A stretch of 6,628 nucleotides of DNA from Flavobacteriaceae bacterium (lineage in GTDB: Bacteria > Bacteroidota > Bacteroidia > Flavobacteriales > Flavobacteriaceae), in NCBI GenBank assembly GCA_020347545.1, contig CP070731.1:313150-319777 (forward strand). The letters are read 5' to 3'. The notes below the pieces were generated by a model. The model did no database searches, had not been told where the DNA came from, and worked only from the letters and a program-made list of their open reading frames with translations. Below, piece by piece: positions 1 through 6,628 of this stretch (within the stretch, counting starts at the first letter, position 1; each line of letters opens with the position of its first letter). The position numbers were made by a program, and so were the translations under genes.

Positions 1-2398
1 CATTTCAGGTGCCATCCCGCAGGGTGATCGTCACGAATTCAATGAGTTAAAGCCCAAAGTTGATGAACTGGTTCGACTTCAGAGCAAATATCTTATTGGC
101 GTTTTAGCAGAAGCTAAAAAACTGATCGCTGAAGGAAACACCAAAGATGGCGGGTTTTTGTTATATCGCGTTTTTAGAGGGCTTCCTAAAAATAAGGCTC
201 TTATCAAGTTTTTAAGTCAGGAAGGAATCAAACAATTGCTTCAAAAGACGGAAAACTTCTATATGCAGGACAACAACCGTGAAATGCCTAAAATTGATGA
301 GGAGCTTCTGTTTGTAATTGAAGAAAAAAACAATTCCATAGACCTTACAGATAAAGGGATCGCACATCTTTCGGGAGATAATGAAGATCATTTCTTCGTC
401 TTGCCGGATATGGGAATTGAAGTTGGAAAGATCGATTCCAAAGACATATCAGCGGAGGATAAGGCAAGAGAGAAAGAAGAATTATACCGGGATTTCAGTA
501 TTAAGAGCGAAAGGATTCATACGATGAATCAATTGCTAAAGGCATATACCCTTTTCGAAAAAGATGTGGAATATGTGATCATTGAAGATCAGATCAAAAT
601 CGTTGATGAACAGACAGGTCGTGTGATGGATGGAAGACGTTATTCAGACGGATTGCACCAGGCGCTTGAAGCCAAGGAAAATGTAAAGATCGAGGCTGCA
701 ACCCAGACGTTTGCTACAATTACGCTGCAGAACTACTTTAGGATGTATCGCAAATTGTCAGGTATGACAGGTACGGCAATTACTGAAGCAGGAGAATTCT
801 GGGAAATCTACAAACTGGATGTAGTTGAGATCCCTACCAATATGCCACTGATCAGAGATGACCGCGAAGATTTGATCTACAAAACAAAAAGAGAGAAATA
901 CAACGCTGTGATTGACGAGATCAATAATTTAGTGAACCAGCAACGGCCGGTGCTCGTGGGTACCACCTCGGTTGAGATCTCTGAATTACTCTCTAAAATG
1001 CTTTCAATAAGAAAGATTCAGCACAATGTATTGAATGCGAAATTGCATAAAAAAGAGGCCGACATCGTTGAATCCGCAGGTAACCCCGGTGTGGTAACTA
1101 TTGCCACCAACATGGCTGGTAGAGGAACGGATATTAAGCTTTCTGATGAAGTGAAAAAAGCCGGAGGTCTAGCCATAATCGGAACAGAGCGGCATGACTC
1201 CAGACGTGTTGACCGCCAGTTAAGAGGTCGTGCGGGACGTCAGGGAGATCCGGGATCTTCTCAATTCTATGTTTCTTTGGAAGATAATCTGATGCGTTTG
1301 TTCGGATCGGACAGAATTGCCAAGATGATGGACAAAATGGGCCTAAAAGAAGGAGAAGTGATTCAGCACTCTATGATTTCCAAGTCGATTGAAAGAGCTC
1401 AAAAGAAAGTTGAAGAGAATAACTTTGGAATTCGTAAACGATTACTGGAGTATGATGATATTATGAATGCCCAAAGGGAGGTGATCTATAAAAGACGTAG
1501 ACATGCACTTTACGGAGAGCGCCTTCAGGTAGATATTGTAAACATGATCTATGATACCTGTGACTCTATCGTGCTTGGCAACAAAGCGACCAATGACTAT
1601 TCAAATTTTGAATTTGAATTGATACGATTCTCCTCCACTACTTCTCCGTTTACCAAGGAAGAATTTGAGACAAAAGAAGAACAGGAGTTAGTAGAAGAGT
1701 TGTTCAAAGTGGTTTATGAGCATTATCAAAGCAAAATTGAAAGAAGCGCAGTTGCAGCTTATCCGGTGATCAAAGATGTTTATGAAAAACAGGGAGATCG
1801 ATATGAGCGTATAGTGGTACCGTTTACGGATGGTATCAAAACCTTACAGGTAGTGACAAATCTTAAGGATGCTTATGAAAGTCAGGGACAGCAGCTGGTA
1901 GAAGATTTTGAAAAAAATATCACGCTTGCCATCATTGACGACACCTGGAAAGATCATTTGAGAAAGATGGATGATCTTAAACAATCGGTTCAAAATGCTA
2001 CGTACGAGCAAAAAGATCCTTTATTGATTTACAAGTTTGAGGCCTTTGAATTATTCAAACAAATGCTTGATAAGGTAAATAAAGAAGTTCTTTCCTTCTT
2101 GTTTAAAGGGGAGCTTCCGAGTCAAAGCCCGCAACAGGTTTCTCAGGCAAGAGAGCAAAAAAAGGAAAAGGTTCAGTTGAGCAAAGCTGAATTCAATAGT
2201 CCTACTCAGGATGTACAGACCAATCAGACACAAGCTCAACAGGTCACTGAGACCATTGTCAGAACGGAACGGAAAATTGGACGTAACGAAAGGGTTAACA
2301 TCAAGAATATTGCAACGGGTGAATCCAAAACCGTAAAGTACAAACAAGCTATTCCATTGATCGAAAAAGGACAATGGGTACTTATTTCTGAGGATTAA
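1..2398 (+). CDS. secA: Protein translocase subunit SecA (3' part; 5' end outside window)
   Basis: SecA is the cytosolic ATPase motor that pushes preproteins through the SecYEG channel. The frame is open from base 2 to the TAA at 2396-2398, giving 798 residues, so the gene enters from the left and the TTG at 158 is only an internal codon. By comparison with flavobacterial SecA (about 1,100 residues, from memory) roughly 300 residues are missing, including Walker A and the DEVD box. Visible in order (numbered from base 2): GRRYSDGLHQ and SGMTGTA of the preprotein cross-linking/NBD region; GTTSVEISELL of NBD2; NMAGRGTD near residue 371; the arginine-finger block TERHDSRRVDRQLRGRAGRQ near 394-413; the scaffold YDDIMNAQREV; and the two-helix-finger region WKDHLRKMDDLKQSVQ with KDPLLIYKFEAFELF. 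The C-terminus has a Gln-rich linker and a basic tail ending WVLISED instead of the CxCxSGxx...C zinc motif that binds SecB. The gene is convergent with menE and ends just before a hairpin. Confidence 0.97.
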   Translation, partial: ISGAIPQGDRHEFNELKPKVDELVRLQSKYLIGVLAEAKKLIAEGNTKDGGFLLYRVFRGLPKNKALIKFLSQEGIKQLLQKTENFYMQDNNREMPKIDEELLFVIEEKNNSIDLTDKGIAHLSGDNEDHFFVLPDMGIEVGKIDSKDISAEDKAREKEELYRDFSIKSERIHTMNQLLKAYTLFEKDVEYVIIEDQIKIVDEQTGRVMDGRRYSDGLHQALEAKENVKIEAATQTFATITLQNYFRMYRKLSGMTGTAITEAGEFWEIYKLDVVEIPTNMPLIRDDREDLIYKTKREKYNAVIDEINNLVNQQRPVLVGTTSVEISELLSKMLSIRKIQHNVLNAKLHKKEADIVESAGNPGVVTIATNMAGRGTDIKLSDEVKKAGGLAIIGTERHDSRRVDRQLRGRAGRQGDPGSSQFYVSLEDNLMRLFGSDRIAKMMDKMGLKEGEVIQHSMISKSIERAQKKVEENNFGIRKRLLEYDDIMNAQREVIYKRRRHALYGERLQVDIVNMIYDTCDSIVLGNKATNDYSNFEFELIRFSSTTSPFTKEEFETKEEQELVEELFKVVYEHYQSKIERSAVAAYPVIKDVYEKQGDRYERIVVPFTDGIKTLQVVTNLKDAYESQGQQLVEDFEKNITLAIIDDTWKDHLRKMDDLKQSVQNATYEQKDPLLIYKFEAFELFKQMLDKVNKEVLSFLFKGELPSQSPQQVSQAREQKKEKVQLSKAEFNSPTQDVQTNQTQAQQVTETIVRTERKIGRNERVNIKNIATGESKTVKYKQAIPLIEKGQWVLISED

Positions 2399-2425
2399 TT
2401 ATACCCTAGAGCATGAATTAACAGT

Positions 2426-2464
2426 TTCGGGATGAATTTATCTAACTGATAAATTCATCCCGAA
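2426..2464. terminator. Bidirectional hairpin terminator between secA and menE
   Basis: This is a perfect 17-bp inverted repeat: the left arm at 2426-2442 (TTCGGGATGAATTTATC) pairs with 2448-2464 around a 5-base loop, TAACT. It starts 28 bases after the secA stop and ends one base before the menE stop codon (2466-2468), so it sits exactly between two convergent genes. On the + strand it is followed by the T-rich TCTATTTT, which suits intrinsic termination of secA. On the minus strand the sequence after the stem is only weakly T-rich, so termination of the menC operon there is less certain. The structure is seen directly; the terminator role is inferred from structure and position. Confidence 0.8.
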
Positions 2465-2465
2465 T

Positions 2466-3536
2466 CTATTTTAAAACCTTCTTCATCGTTTGCGCACGCT
2501 GAATTTTACCGGTTTCGGTATAGTCAAAGGAGTTCACAAAATAAACTTTCCTGGGTAATTCAAATTTCAAAAGGGTTCGCGGGTTCTCGAAATGATATGA
2601 TTTTAGCAAGGATAAAAGATCATATTCTTCATCACTTTCTACAAAAAGTACCATTTGTTCTCCCAGTCTTTCATCTTTTTCCGGGCCGAGAAAAAACGGA
2701 ACCTGAATCAGTTTGCGCAATTTTTTTTCGATCAGTTCAGGCATCAATTTAATTCCACCCGAATTAATGACATGATCATGTCTTGCAATCCATTGAAACG
2801 AGGTTGGTGAGATCAGTTTCACAATATCATTGGTAACTACCTCCACTGAACATATTTTTGGCGCGTTAATGATCAGGCAACTTCTCGAATCTCGTGAAAA
2901 GTTAATTTCCGGTAAAGCTTTGAAAATCGTTCTATCCCCCTCAAGGCCAGCTGCTTTATTCAATGGAGCAAGGGCCACATGAGTAACGGTTTCCGTCATA
3001 CCATAAGTAGCATATATTTTTGTATTTAGATCTGCAATTTTCTCTTTGAGCTCATCAGAAACCACCCCACCTCCAACGATCAGGGTACGAATACTCCCCA
3101 GTTTTTCAATACTATTCTGAACCTGTAAAGGAACCATGGCTGAAAAATCATAAGTTTTATCACCAATTTCAGGGGTGCCGGATGCTTCAACCATGTCCAA
3201 TTCCCAGCCCATGACCATGGCCCGTACCAGCATCATTCTACCTGCAACATAACCTAAAGGAAGGCATTGCAAAATCTTCGCTCCCACCTTTAAATTAAAA
3301 AAAGACGCCGTCGACTGTGCTGAATTTATCATATGCTCCCTTTTTAAAATAATTTCTTTTGGAAGCCCTGTAGAGCCGGAGGTCTTCATGTGGATTTCTC
3401 CCGATTCAGAGAACCATTCAGCCATAAATTCAGAAAGCTCAGGGTAATTTTCATGAACAAAATCAATCAAGTCAACTTGATGCGAGAAGGACATTCCGTT
3501 CCATTGAAAATCAGGATGTAACAGACTAGTCTTCAT
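2466..3536 (-). CDS. menE: o-Succinylbenzoate-CoA ligase (MenE), short Bacteroidota form
   Basis: This is an ANL-superfamily adenylate-forming enzyme that activates o-succinylbenzoate with ATP and CoA to OSB-CoA in menaquinone synthesis. From the chosen ATG at 3536-3534 it has 356 residues. Visible motifs: the ATP-binding loop TSGSTGLPK at 52-60, ATYGMTE at 176-182, the ARHDHV aspartate near 254, INSGGIKLMP at 257-266, and the C-terminal TETGKIQR whose lysine (344) is the adenylation lysine. Only about 51 residues precede the P-loop, so the N-terminal region present in the 450-490-residue E. coli and Bacillus enzymes is largely absent. The start is set by overlap with the upstream CPBP gene: this ATG overlaps that gene's end by 11 bases. 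In-frame alternatives are ATG at 3551 and TTG at 3557, which would add MPPYK or MLMPPYK. No Shine-Dalgarno is seen, and translational coupling is likely. Assignment as MenE rather than another acyl-CoA ligase rests on the motifs, small size and nearby menC. Confidence 0.9.
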   Translation of the reverse strand: MKTSLLHPDFQWNGMSFSHQVDLIDFVHENYPELSEFMAEWFSESGEIHMKTSGSTGLPKEIILKREHMINSAQSTASFFNLKVGAKILQCLPLGYVAGRMMLVRAMVMGWELDMVEASGTPEIGDKTYDFSAMVPLQVQNSIEKLGSIRTLIVGGGVVSDELKEKIADLNTKIYATYGMTETVTHVALAPLNKAAGLEGDRTIFKALPEINFSRDSRSCLIINAPKICSVEVVTNDIVKLISPTSFQWIARHDHVINSGGIKLMPELIEKKLRKLIQVPFFLGPEKDERLGEQMVLFVESDEEYDLLSLLKSYHFENPRTLLKFELPRKVYFVNSFDYTETGKIQRAQTMKKVLK

Positions 3537-4473
3537 TTTGTACGGGGGCATCAGCAACAGGTCCGAATAGCTTATTTTTCCAGTCAGACCAGCTGTATTT
3601 TTTAGCTAAGAAGTACAGTACCAAGGGGTATACCACAAAAACCGGTAAAAACATATACATATCTAAAGAAGGTTCTGAAATATCTTTAAAGAGTGCCTCT
3701 GTTTGAAAAGCCGCCCAATTCACTGTTACAATTACCGCAGCCACAATATTATTTGCAGCGTGCATACCCAGAGCCAATTCCGTTCCTTCATCCATTAAAG
3801 TTATTATTCCGAACAAGAATCCGGTTCCAATATAATAGAGGAGAATTAAAGACCCCAGTTTCTCGATCTCAGGATTGAACGCATGCATCAATCCAAATCC
3901 AACTGACGTAATCACAAATGGAACGGCAGCACTTTTAAACCCGATACCGATCCCTTGCATCAAATAACCTCGAAACAACAATTCTTCAAAACTCGTTTGT
4001 AAAGGAATGAATAGAAATGCCACAACCAAAAGAATCAAAAACGGTACAAGCTTGAAATTCAAGACAAAGTGATCCGGATGCAAAACATAATCAATAGCGA
4101 TAAACAAGACGGAAATCAAAAACCAAAATGCAAATCCGTAAATAACCCTGTTCCAATCTACCGAGGAACGAGAAGTAATTAAACTTCGTAAACTTCTAGC
4201 ATGCACTTTTTTTACAGAAAACAATAAAGCAAGCAATCCGAAAACGAAGGTGAGCAACACAACGAATAAGTAGAGATTAGAATCAATACCCAGATCCGCG
4301 AAAGCATTCTGAGAGCTCACAATCAAATCATCTACCCCTTCTGCGTTATTCAATGCAACAACAAAAAGTGGTACCACCCCAATCAATTGCCAACCCAAAA
4401 AAACAATTATAAGGGTAAGTATATAACGCCACCAGTCATTTTTTCCTGTATAGGCCTGTTCAATAAACTTCAT
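3526..4473 (-). CDS. CPBP-family intramembrane glutamic protease (CAAX prenyl protease 2-like)
   Basis: This is a polytopic membrane protein of 315 residues of the CPBP (Abi, Rce1-like) family. These proteins cleave peptide bonds within or near the membrane; the substrate here is unknown. The family motifs are all present: SFEELLFRGY with the Glu pair at 163-164 and Arg 168, the histidine of FGLMHAFNPE at 197, and GMHAANN with His 238 and Asn 241-242. About eight hydrophobic segments are visible (near residues 17-40, 68-88, 110-130, 142-160, 181-198, 205-226, 235-255 and 272-291). The N-terminus is short and cytosol-like, without a cleavable signal peptide; the C-terminus is basic, then acidic and hydrophilic. 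It begins 31 bases after the menC stop with an A-rich leader and its end overlaps menE by 11 bases, so it is co-transcribed with the menaquinone genes. A catalytic role is likely since no key residue is missing. A link to menaquinone synthesis is only inferred from position. Confidence 0.9.
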   Translation of the reverse strand: MKFIEQAYTGKNDWWRYILTLIIVFLGWQLIGVVPLFVVALNNAEGVDDLIVSSQNAFADLGIDSNLYLFVVLLTFVFGLLALLFSVKKVHARSLRSLITSRSSVDWNRVIYGFAFWFLISVLFIAIDYVLHPDHFVLNFKLVPFLILLVVAFLFIPLQTSFEELLFRGYLMQGIGIGFKSAAVPFVITSVGFGLMHAFNPEIEKLGSLILLYYIGTGFLFGIITLMDEGTELALGMHAANNIVAAVIVTVNWAAFQTEALFKDISEPSLDMYMFLPVFVVYPLVLYFLAKKYSWSDWKNKLFGPVADAPVQNED

Positions 4474-4504
4474 GCATTTTAAATTTTGCTAAAAATACTA
4501 TTAT

Positions 4505-5554
4505 TCATTTTAAAAACTGTTCTAGTTTCTGCCATTTTCCTTCATTGGAATAATGAAGTGCACCCTTTTCTACAAACAAGGGACTGTTCATGTTGTTGGT
4601 AAAAAGACTTCCTGTACCCAAACCCTGAGGAAGAATATTTCCCAAAGTATAAGTAAACTGTGCTATGGCATTTAACCCGATGTTGCTTTCAAGTGCAGAA
4701 GTGATCCACCAGCCGATACCTGAATCTTCCGCCAGCCGGATCCAGTCTTTACTTCCATGAAATCCTCCAACCAAACTGGGCTTTAAAATAATGTATTGAG
4801 GTTGAATGGTGTTAATCAGGTGCTTCTTATCTTTAAAATCAACGATGCCTATCAATTCTTCATCCAATGCTATTGGGAGCGGTGTAGCTCTGCACAAATT
4901 GTACATGGCTTCATATTGACCGGCCTTTATGGGTTGTTCTATGGAATGAATCTGCAATCGTGACAATAGATCAAGTTTGCCAAGCGCCTCCTTATGACTA
5001 AATGCTCCATTTGCATCAACTCGTAGCTCAAGCTCAGATGGCTTGTAACGATTTCTTATACTTTTCAACAGGCTCAATTCGGTATCAAAATCAATGGCGC
5101 CGATTTTCATTTTGAGCGTAGTAAATCCTTCTTTCAGCTTTTTTTCGATTTGTGCCTTCATAAAGTCCTCGTCTCCCATCCAGATCAATCCATTTATGGG
5201 TATTGAATCTTTTCCTCTGGTAAAATTGGATGGAAATAAATCAAAGCCAAATTTACTTTCCAAAGATAAAAATGCCTGCTCCAGCCCAAACTGAATCGAA
5301 GGAAACTCTTTTAATTCCGGCATTATTAATTCCTTTCCAAGCGAGATGTTGTCACACAGCCATTGCAACTTCTCTTCGTAATCCTCCCGGTCATCATAAC
5401 TCAGGCCACGAAAAATTCCGCACTCTCCCACCCCTCGTTTTCCATTTGAATCGATAAGCAGAAAGAAAGTTTCCTTCTGTTTTAGGACACCCCTCGAGGT
5501 ACCCCCCGGAATCTTAAACTTTAAAAAATATCTGTAAAATGTTGCTTTGATAAT
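4505..5554 (-). CDS. menC: o-Succinylbenzoate synthase (MenC), probable ATT start
   Basis: MenC dehydrates SHCHC to o-succinylbenzoate, the step before MenE in menaquinone synthesis. It is an enolase-superfamily enzyme in the cytosol. From the proposed ATT at 5554-5552 it has 349 residues. Catalytic and metal residues are visible: the KMK pair (Lys 148/150) in LKMKIG, Asp 180 in RVDANGAF, Glu 206 in IEQP, Asp 231 in ALDEE, and Lys 258 in ILKPSLVGGF. The first standard start in frame is a GTG at 5431, which would give 308 residues and remove the first strands of the capping domain. Upstream of it the frame stays open to a TGA at 5572-5570 and encodes conserved-looking sequence (FKIPGGTSRGVL, then KETFFLLIDSNGKRG running into GECGIFRGLS), so the gene clearly starts earlier. 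Only ATT/ATC codons are available there. The enzyme identity is secure; the exact start is not. It heads the menC-CPBP-menE cluster. Confidence 0.9.
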   Translation of the reverse strand: MIKATFYRYFLKFKIPGGTSRGVLKQKETFFLLIDSNGKRGVGECGIFRGLSYDDREDYEEKLQWLCDNISLGKELIMPELKEFPSIQFGLEQAFLSLESKFGFDLFPSNFTRGKDSIPINGLIWMGDEDFMKAQIEKKLKEGFTTLKMKIGAIDFDTELSLLKSIRNRYKPSELELRVDANGAFSHKEALGKLDLLSRLQIHSIEQPIKAGQYEAMYNLCRATPLPIALDEELIGIVDFKDKKHLINTIQPQYIILKPSLVGGFHGSKDWIRLAEDSGIGWWITSALESNIGLNAIAQFTYTLGNILPQGLGTGSLFTNNMNSPLFVEKGALHYSNEGKWQKLEQFLK

Positions 5555-5575
5555 GAAATTTTTGAAGGTTCAAAA

Positions 5576-5583
5576 CAAAGATA
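5576..5583 (-). promoter_or_regulatory. Possible Bacteroidota -7 promoter element for menC
   Basis: On the minus strand this reads TATCTTTG, an exact fit to the TAnnTTTG element used by the primary sigma factor of Bacteroidota. It lies 21 bases upstream of the proposed ATT start of menC in the short AT-rich gap after the GH97 gene. A transcript from here would have a very short leader of roughly 15-20 bases and would fit a start near 5554. No good TTG-type -33 element is found at the usual 19-21 base spacing (the nearest TTG is 30 bases away), so the call is weak. Confidence 0.4.
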
Positions 5584-5629
5584 TACTAAATTAAATTTCT
5601 AATTGACATTCCTCAATACTACCCAAATC

Positions 5630-6628
5630 CTAATAGATTCTGGCCACCCATCCCCCGCCCGAGACCATATTCACTGGAATGACACTATTCCGATCCACTT
5701 CGAGGGTTTCCTTTTTGTAATCCTCTGCGTGGCGTGAAGCATTCACCCCATCCTTAAAAATCTCTACGTTAAATGATTCATCTTCAGGCAAAAAATCAAG
5801 GCTCAATTCAAACGATCTCGCCGTATTATCGGTCATTCCTGCCAAATACCAAACCTTACCCTTTCTCCTTGCCATTAAAACATAATCAGAAACCGCCGCA
5901 TCAAAAACAACGGTTTCGTCCCATACAGTAGGAACTTTACTTATAAAATCAACCGATTCCTGCTCTTTCCTGTACCTGCTTGGTGTTTCGCATAGCATTT
6001 GTAAGGGTGCTTCATAGATCACATACATCGCTAACTGATGGCATCGAGTTCCCATAGCCATGGGCCGTGTAAAACTCACCGCATAATTTCGTTCATGGGC
6101 ATTAACCATTGCTCCAGGAGTAAAATCCATCGGGCCGGCTGCCATTCTGATAAAAGGAATGGTTACATTATGTTCAGGTGTTATATCAAGACTCCATTTG
6201 TTGTTTTCGTTACCCTTTACGCCTTCGTAATTGATCAAATTGGGCCAGACCTTTTCAATACCTGCCGGTTTAAACGCTCCATGATAATCCACCAGAAGAT
6301 GATGTTTGGCAGCTATTTCCGCTATACGTTCATATGAATTTACCATGTACTGGTCGCTTCTTTGCATAAAATCTACTTTTACCCCCTTTGCTCCCCAGGA
6401 GGCATACAAAGAGAGTATTTCCTCCGTTTCCTCATCCAGTGGTTTCCATAAAACCCAAAGAATTATACCCACATTTTTCTCCTTTGCATAATCGATCAAT
6501 TCCTTAATATTTATATCAGGATTAGCCTCCTTGATCTCTGTAGTGGACTTGGTCCATCCCTCATGCCCAGGCAGCGGATCCGTAATCGTGACAGTGGTCA
6601 AGGTCGCCGTGCCCGTGTTGGTCACCAC
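5630..6628 (-). CDS. GH97-family glycoside hydrolase, retaining type, 3' half (5' end lost; chimeric edge)
   Basis: This is the C-terminal part of a glycoside hydrolase family 97 enzyme, typically periplasmic alpha-galactosidases or alpha-glucosidases of Bacteroidota. The reading frame is open to the window edge. Numbering from the last base, genuine GH97 sequence starts at residue 23 (EGWTKSTTEIKEANPD) and runs to 332, about 310 of a usual 650-700 residues. The N-terminal beta-sandwich and first half of the barrel are absent. Key positions: Asp 86 in VKVDF matches the nucleophile of retaining members. DYHGA at 114-118 has Gly where inverting SusB has its base Glu. YEGVKGNE at 134-141 supplies the probable calcium ligand Glu 135 and the acid/base Glu 141; the 55-residue Asp-Glu spacing matches Asp415-Glu470 of BT1871 as I recall it. 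The C-terminal beta domain ends GGGWVARIY, as is typical. Alpha-galactosidase is the likeliest activity but the substrate cannot be fixed. Residues 1-22 are foreign, as described in the edge entry. Confidence 0.9.
   Translation of the reverse strand: MVTNTGTATLTTVTITDPLPGHEGWTKSTTEIKEANPDINIKELIDYAKEKNVGIILWVLWKPLDEETEEILSLYASWGAKGVKVDFMQRSDQYMVNSYERIAEIAAKHHLLVDYHGAFKPAGIEKVWPNLINYEGVKGNENNKWSLDITPEHNVTIPFIRMAAGPMDFTPGAMVNAHERNYAVSFTRPMAMGTRCHQLAMYVIYEAPLQMLCETPSRYRKEQESVDFISKVPTVWDETVVFDAAVSDYVLMARRKGKVWYLAGMTDNTARSFELSLDFLPEDESFNVEIFKDGVNASRHAEDYKKETLEVDRNSVIPVNMVSGGGWVARIY
6563..6628 (-). other. GC-rich foreign segment encoding a DUF11/DUF7507-like repeat fragment
   Basis: On the minus strand this stretch encodes VTNTGTATLT followed by TVTITDPLPG, the signature of DUF11/DUF7507-type beta-sandwich repeats of bacterial surface proteins. 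No GH97 enzyme has it at this position. Its base composition differs sharply from the rest: 41 of the last 64 bases are G or C, with codons such as GTG, ACG, GGC, GCG, CCG and CTG, against roughly 40% GC elsewhere. It joins in frame to GH97 sequence at about 6563-6566, where the family would have a DEGW motif and this sequence has HEGW. The likeliest reading is a chimeric join at a contig end; a true fusion is possible but less likely. Confidence 0.75.

Noticed and set aside
2051..2374. Minus-strand open frame opposite the secA 3' end
   Set aside because: It is antisense to a well-supported conserved gene and has no recognisable domain; it is a shadow frame.
158..2398. TTG at 158 as the start of secA
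   Set aside because: The frame is open and encodes conserved SecA sequence (IPQGDRHEFNEL and onward) all the way to the left edge, so this is an internal leucine codon.
3526..4473. CPBP gene as a phage-defence (Abi) or bacteriocin-immunity gene
   Set aside because: The family includes such members, but here it is packed into a menaquinone operon with no toxin, bacteriocin or mobile-element context.
4505..5431. GTG at 5431 as the menC start
   Set aside because: It would cut off the conserved MenC N-terminus that is clearly encoded in the same frame up to about 5554.
5094..5457. Plus-strand open frames opposite menC
   Set aside because: They are antisense to catalytic MenC sequence with no recognisable motifs.
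5584..5629. A full -33/-7 promoter ahead of menC
   Set aside because: Only the -7 element fits; the nearest TTG is 30 bases away, outside the usual spacing.
6038..6491. Plus-strand open frames opposite the GH97 gene
   Set aside because: They lie antisense to conserved GH97 sequence, overlap one another and resemble no known protein.
5630..6628. The DUF11-like start as a natural domain of the glycosidase
   Set aside because: The join falls inside a conserved barrel motif and coincides with a sharp GC change, so a designed domain fusion is unlikely.

Overview
The window reads as chromosomal DNA of a Bacteroidota bacterium, most likely a flavobacterium. The reasons are a SecA with the long flavobacterial sequence variant and a zinc-finger-less tail, a very short MenE, a GH97 glycosidase, moderately AT-rich DNA (about 40% GC by eye), no clear Shine-Dalgarno sequences, and a TAnnTTTG-type -7 element ahead of menC. 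Four genes are ordinary core or metabolic genes and one is a glycoside hydrolase fragment. I see no mobile element, CRISPR array, tRNA, rRNA or defence system.

Layout: the + strand carries the 3' two thirds or more of secA (from the left edge to 2398). A perfect 17-bp hairpin (2426-2464) lies between secA and the convergent minus-strand genes and probably terminates transcription from both sides. The minus strand, in transcription order, carries the 3' half of a GH97 glycosidase gene (right edge to 5630), then menC, a CPBP-family membrane protease gene, and menE. The last three are tightly spaced (31-bp gap, then an 11-bp overlap) and look like one operon. MenC makes o-succinylbenzoate (OSB) and MenE activates it to OSB-CoA, two consecutive steps of menaquinone synthesis. 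The CPBP protein between them has no known role in that pathway.

Two things stand out. First, menC has no ATG, GTG or TTG in its reading frame early enough to encode the conserved N-terminus. Homology-like sequence continues 41 codons upstream of the first GTG and points to an ATT (or ATC) start. Second, the last ~63 bases at the right edge are about 64% GC and encode a fragment of a bacterial surface-repeat domain (DUF11/DUF7507-like). This is joined in frame to the middle of the GH97 barrel, replacing the expected N-terminal half of the enzyme. That most likely marks a chimeric assembly end, less likely a real rearrangement.

I found no convincing previously undescribed system. The points worth checking are the menC start, the chimeric edge and the conserved-looking placement of a membrane protease inside a menaquinone operon.
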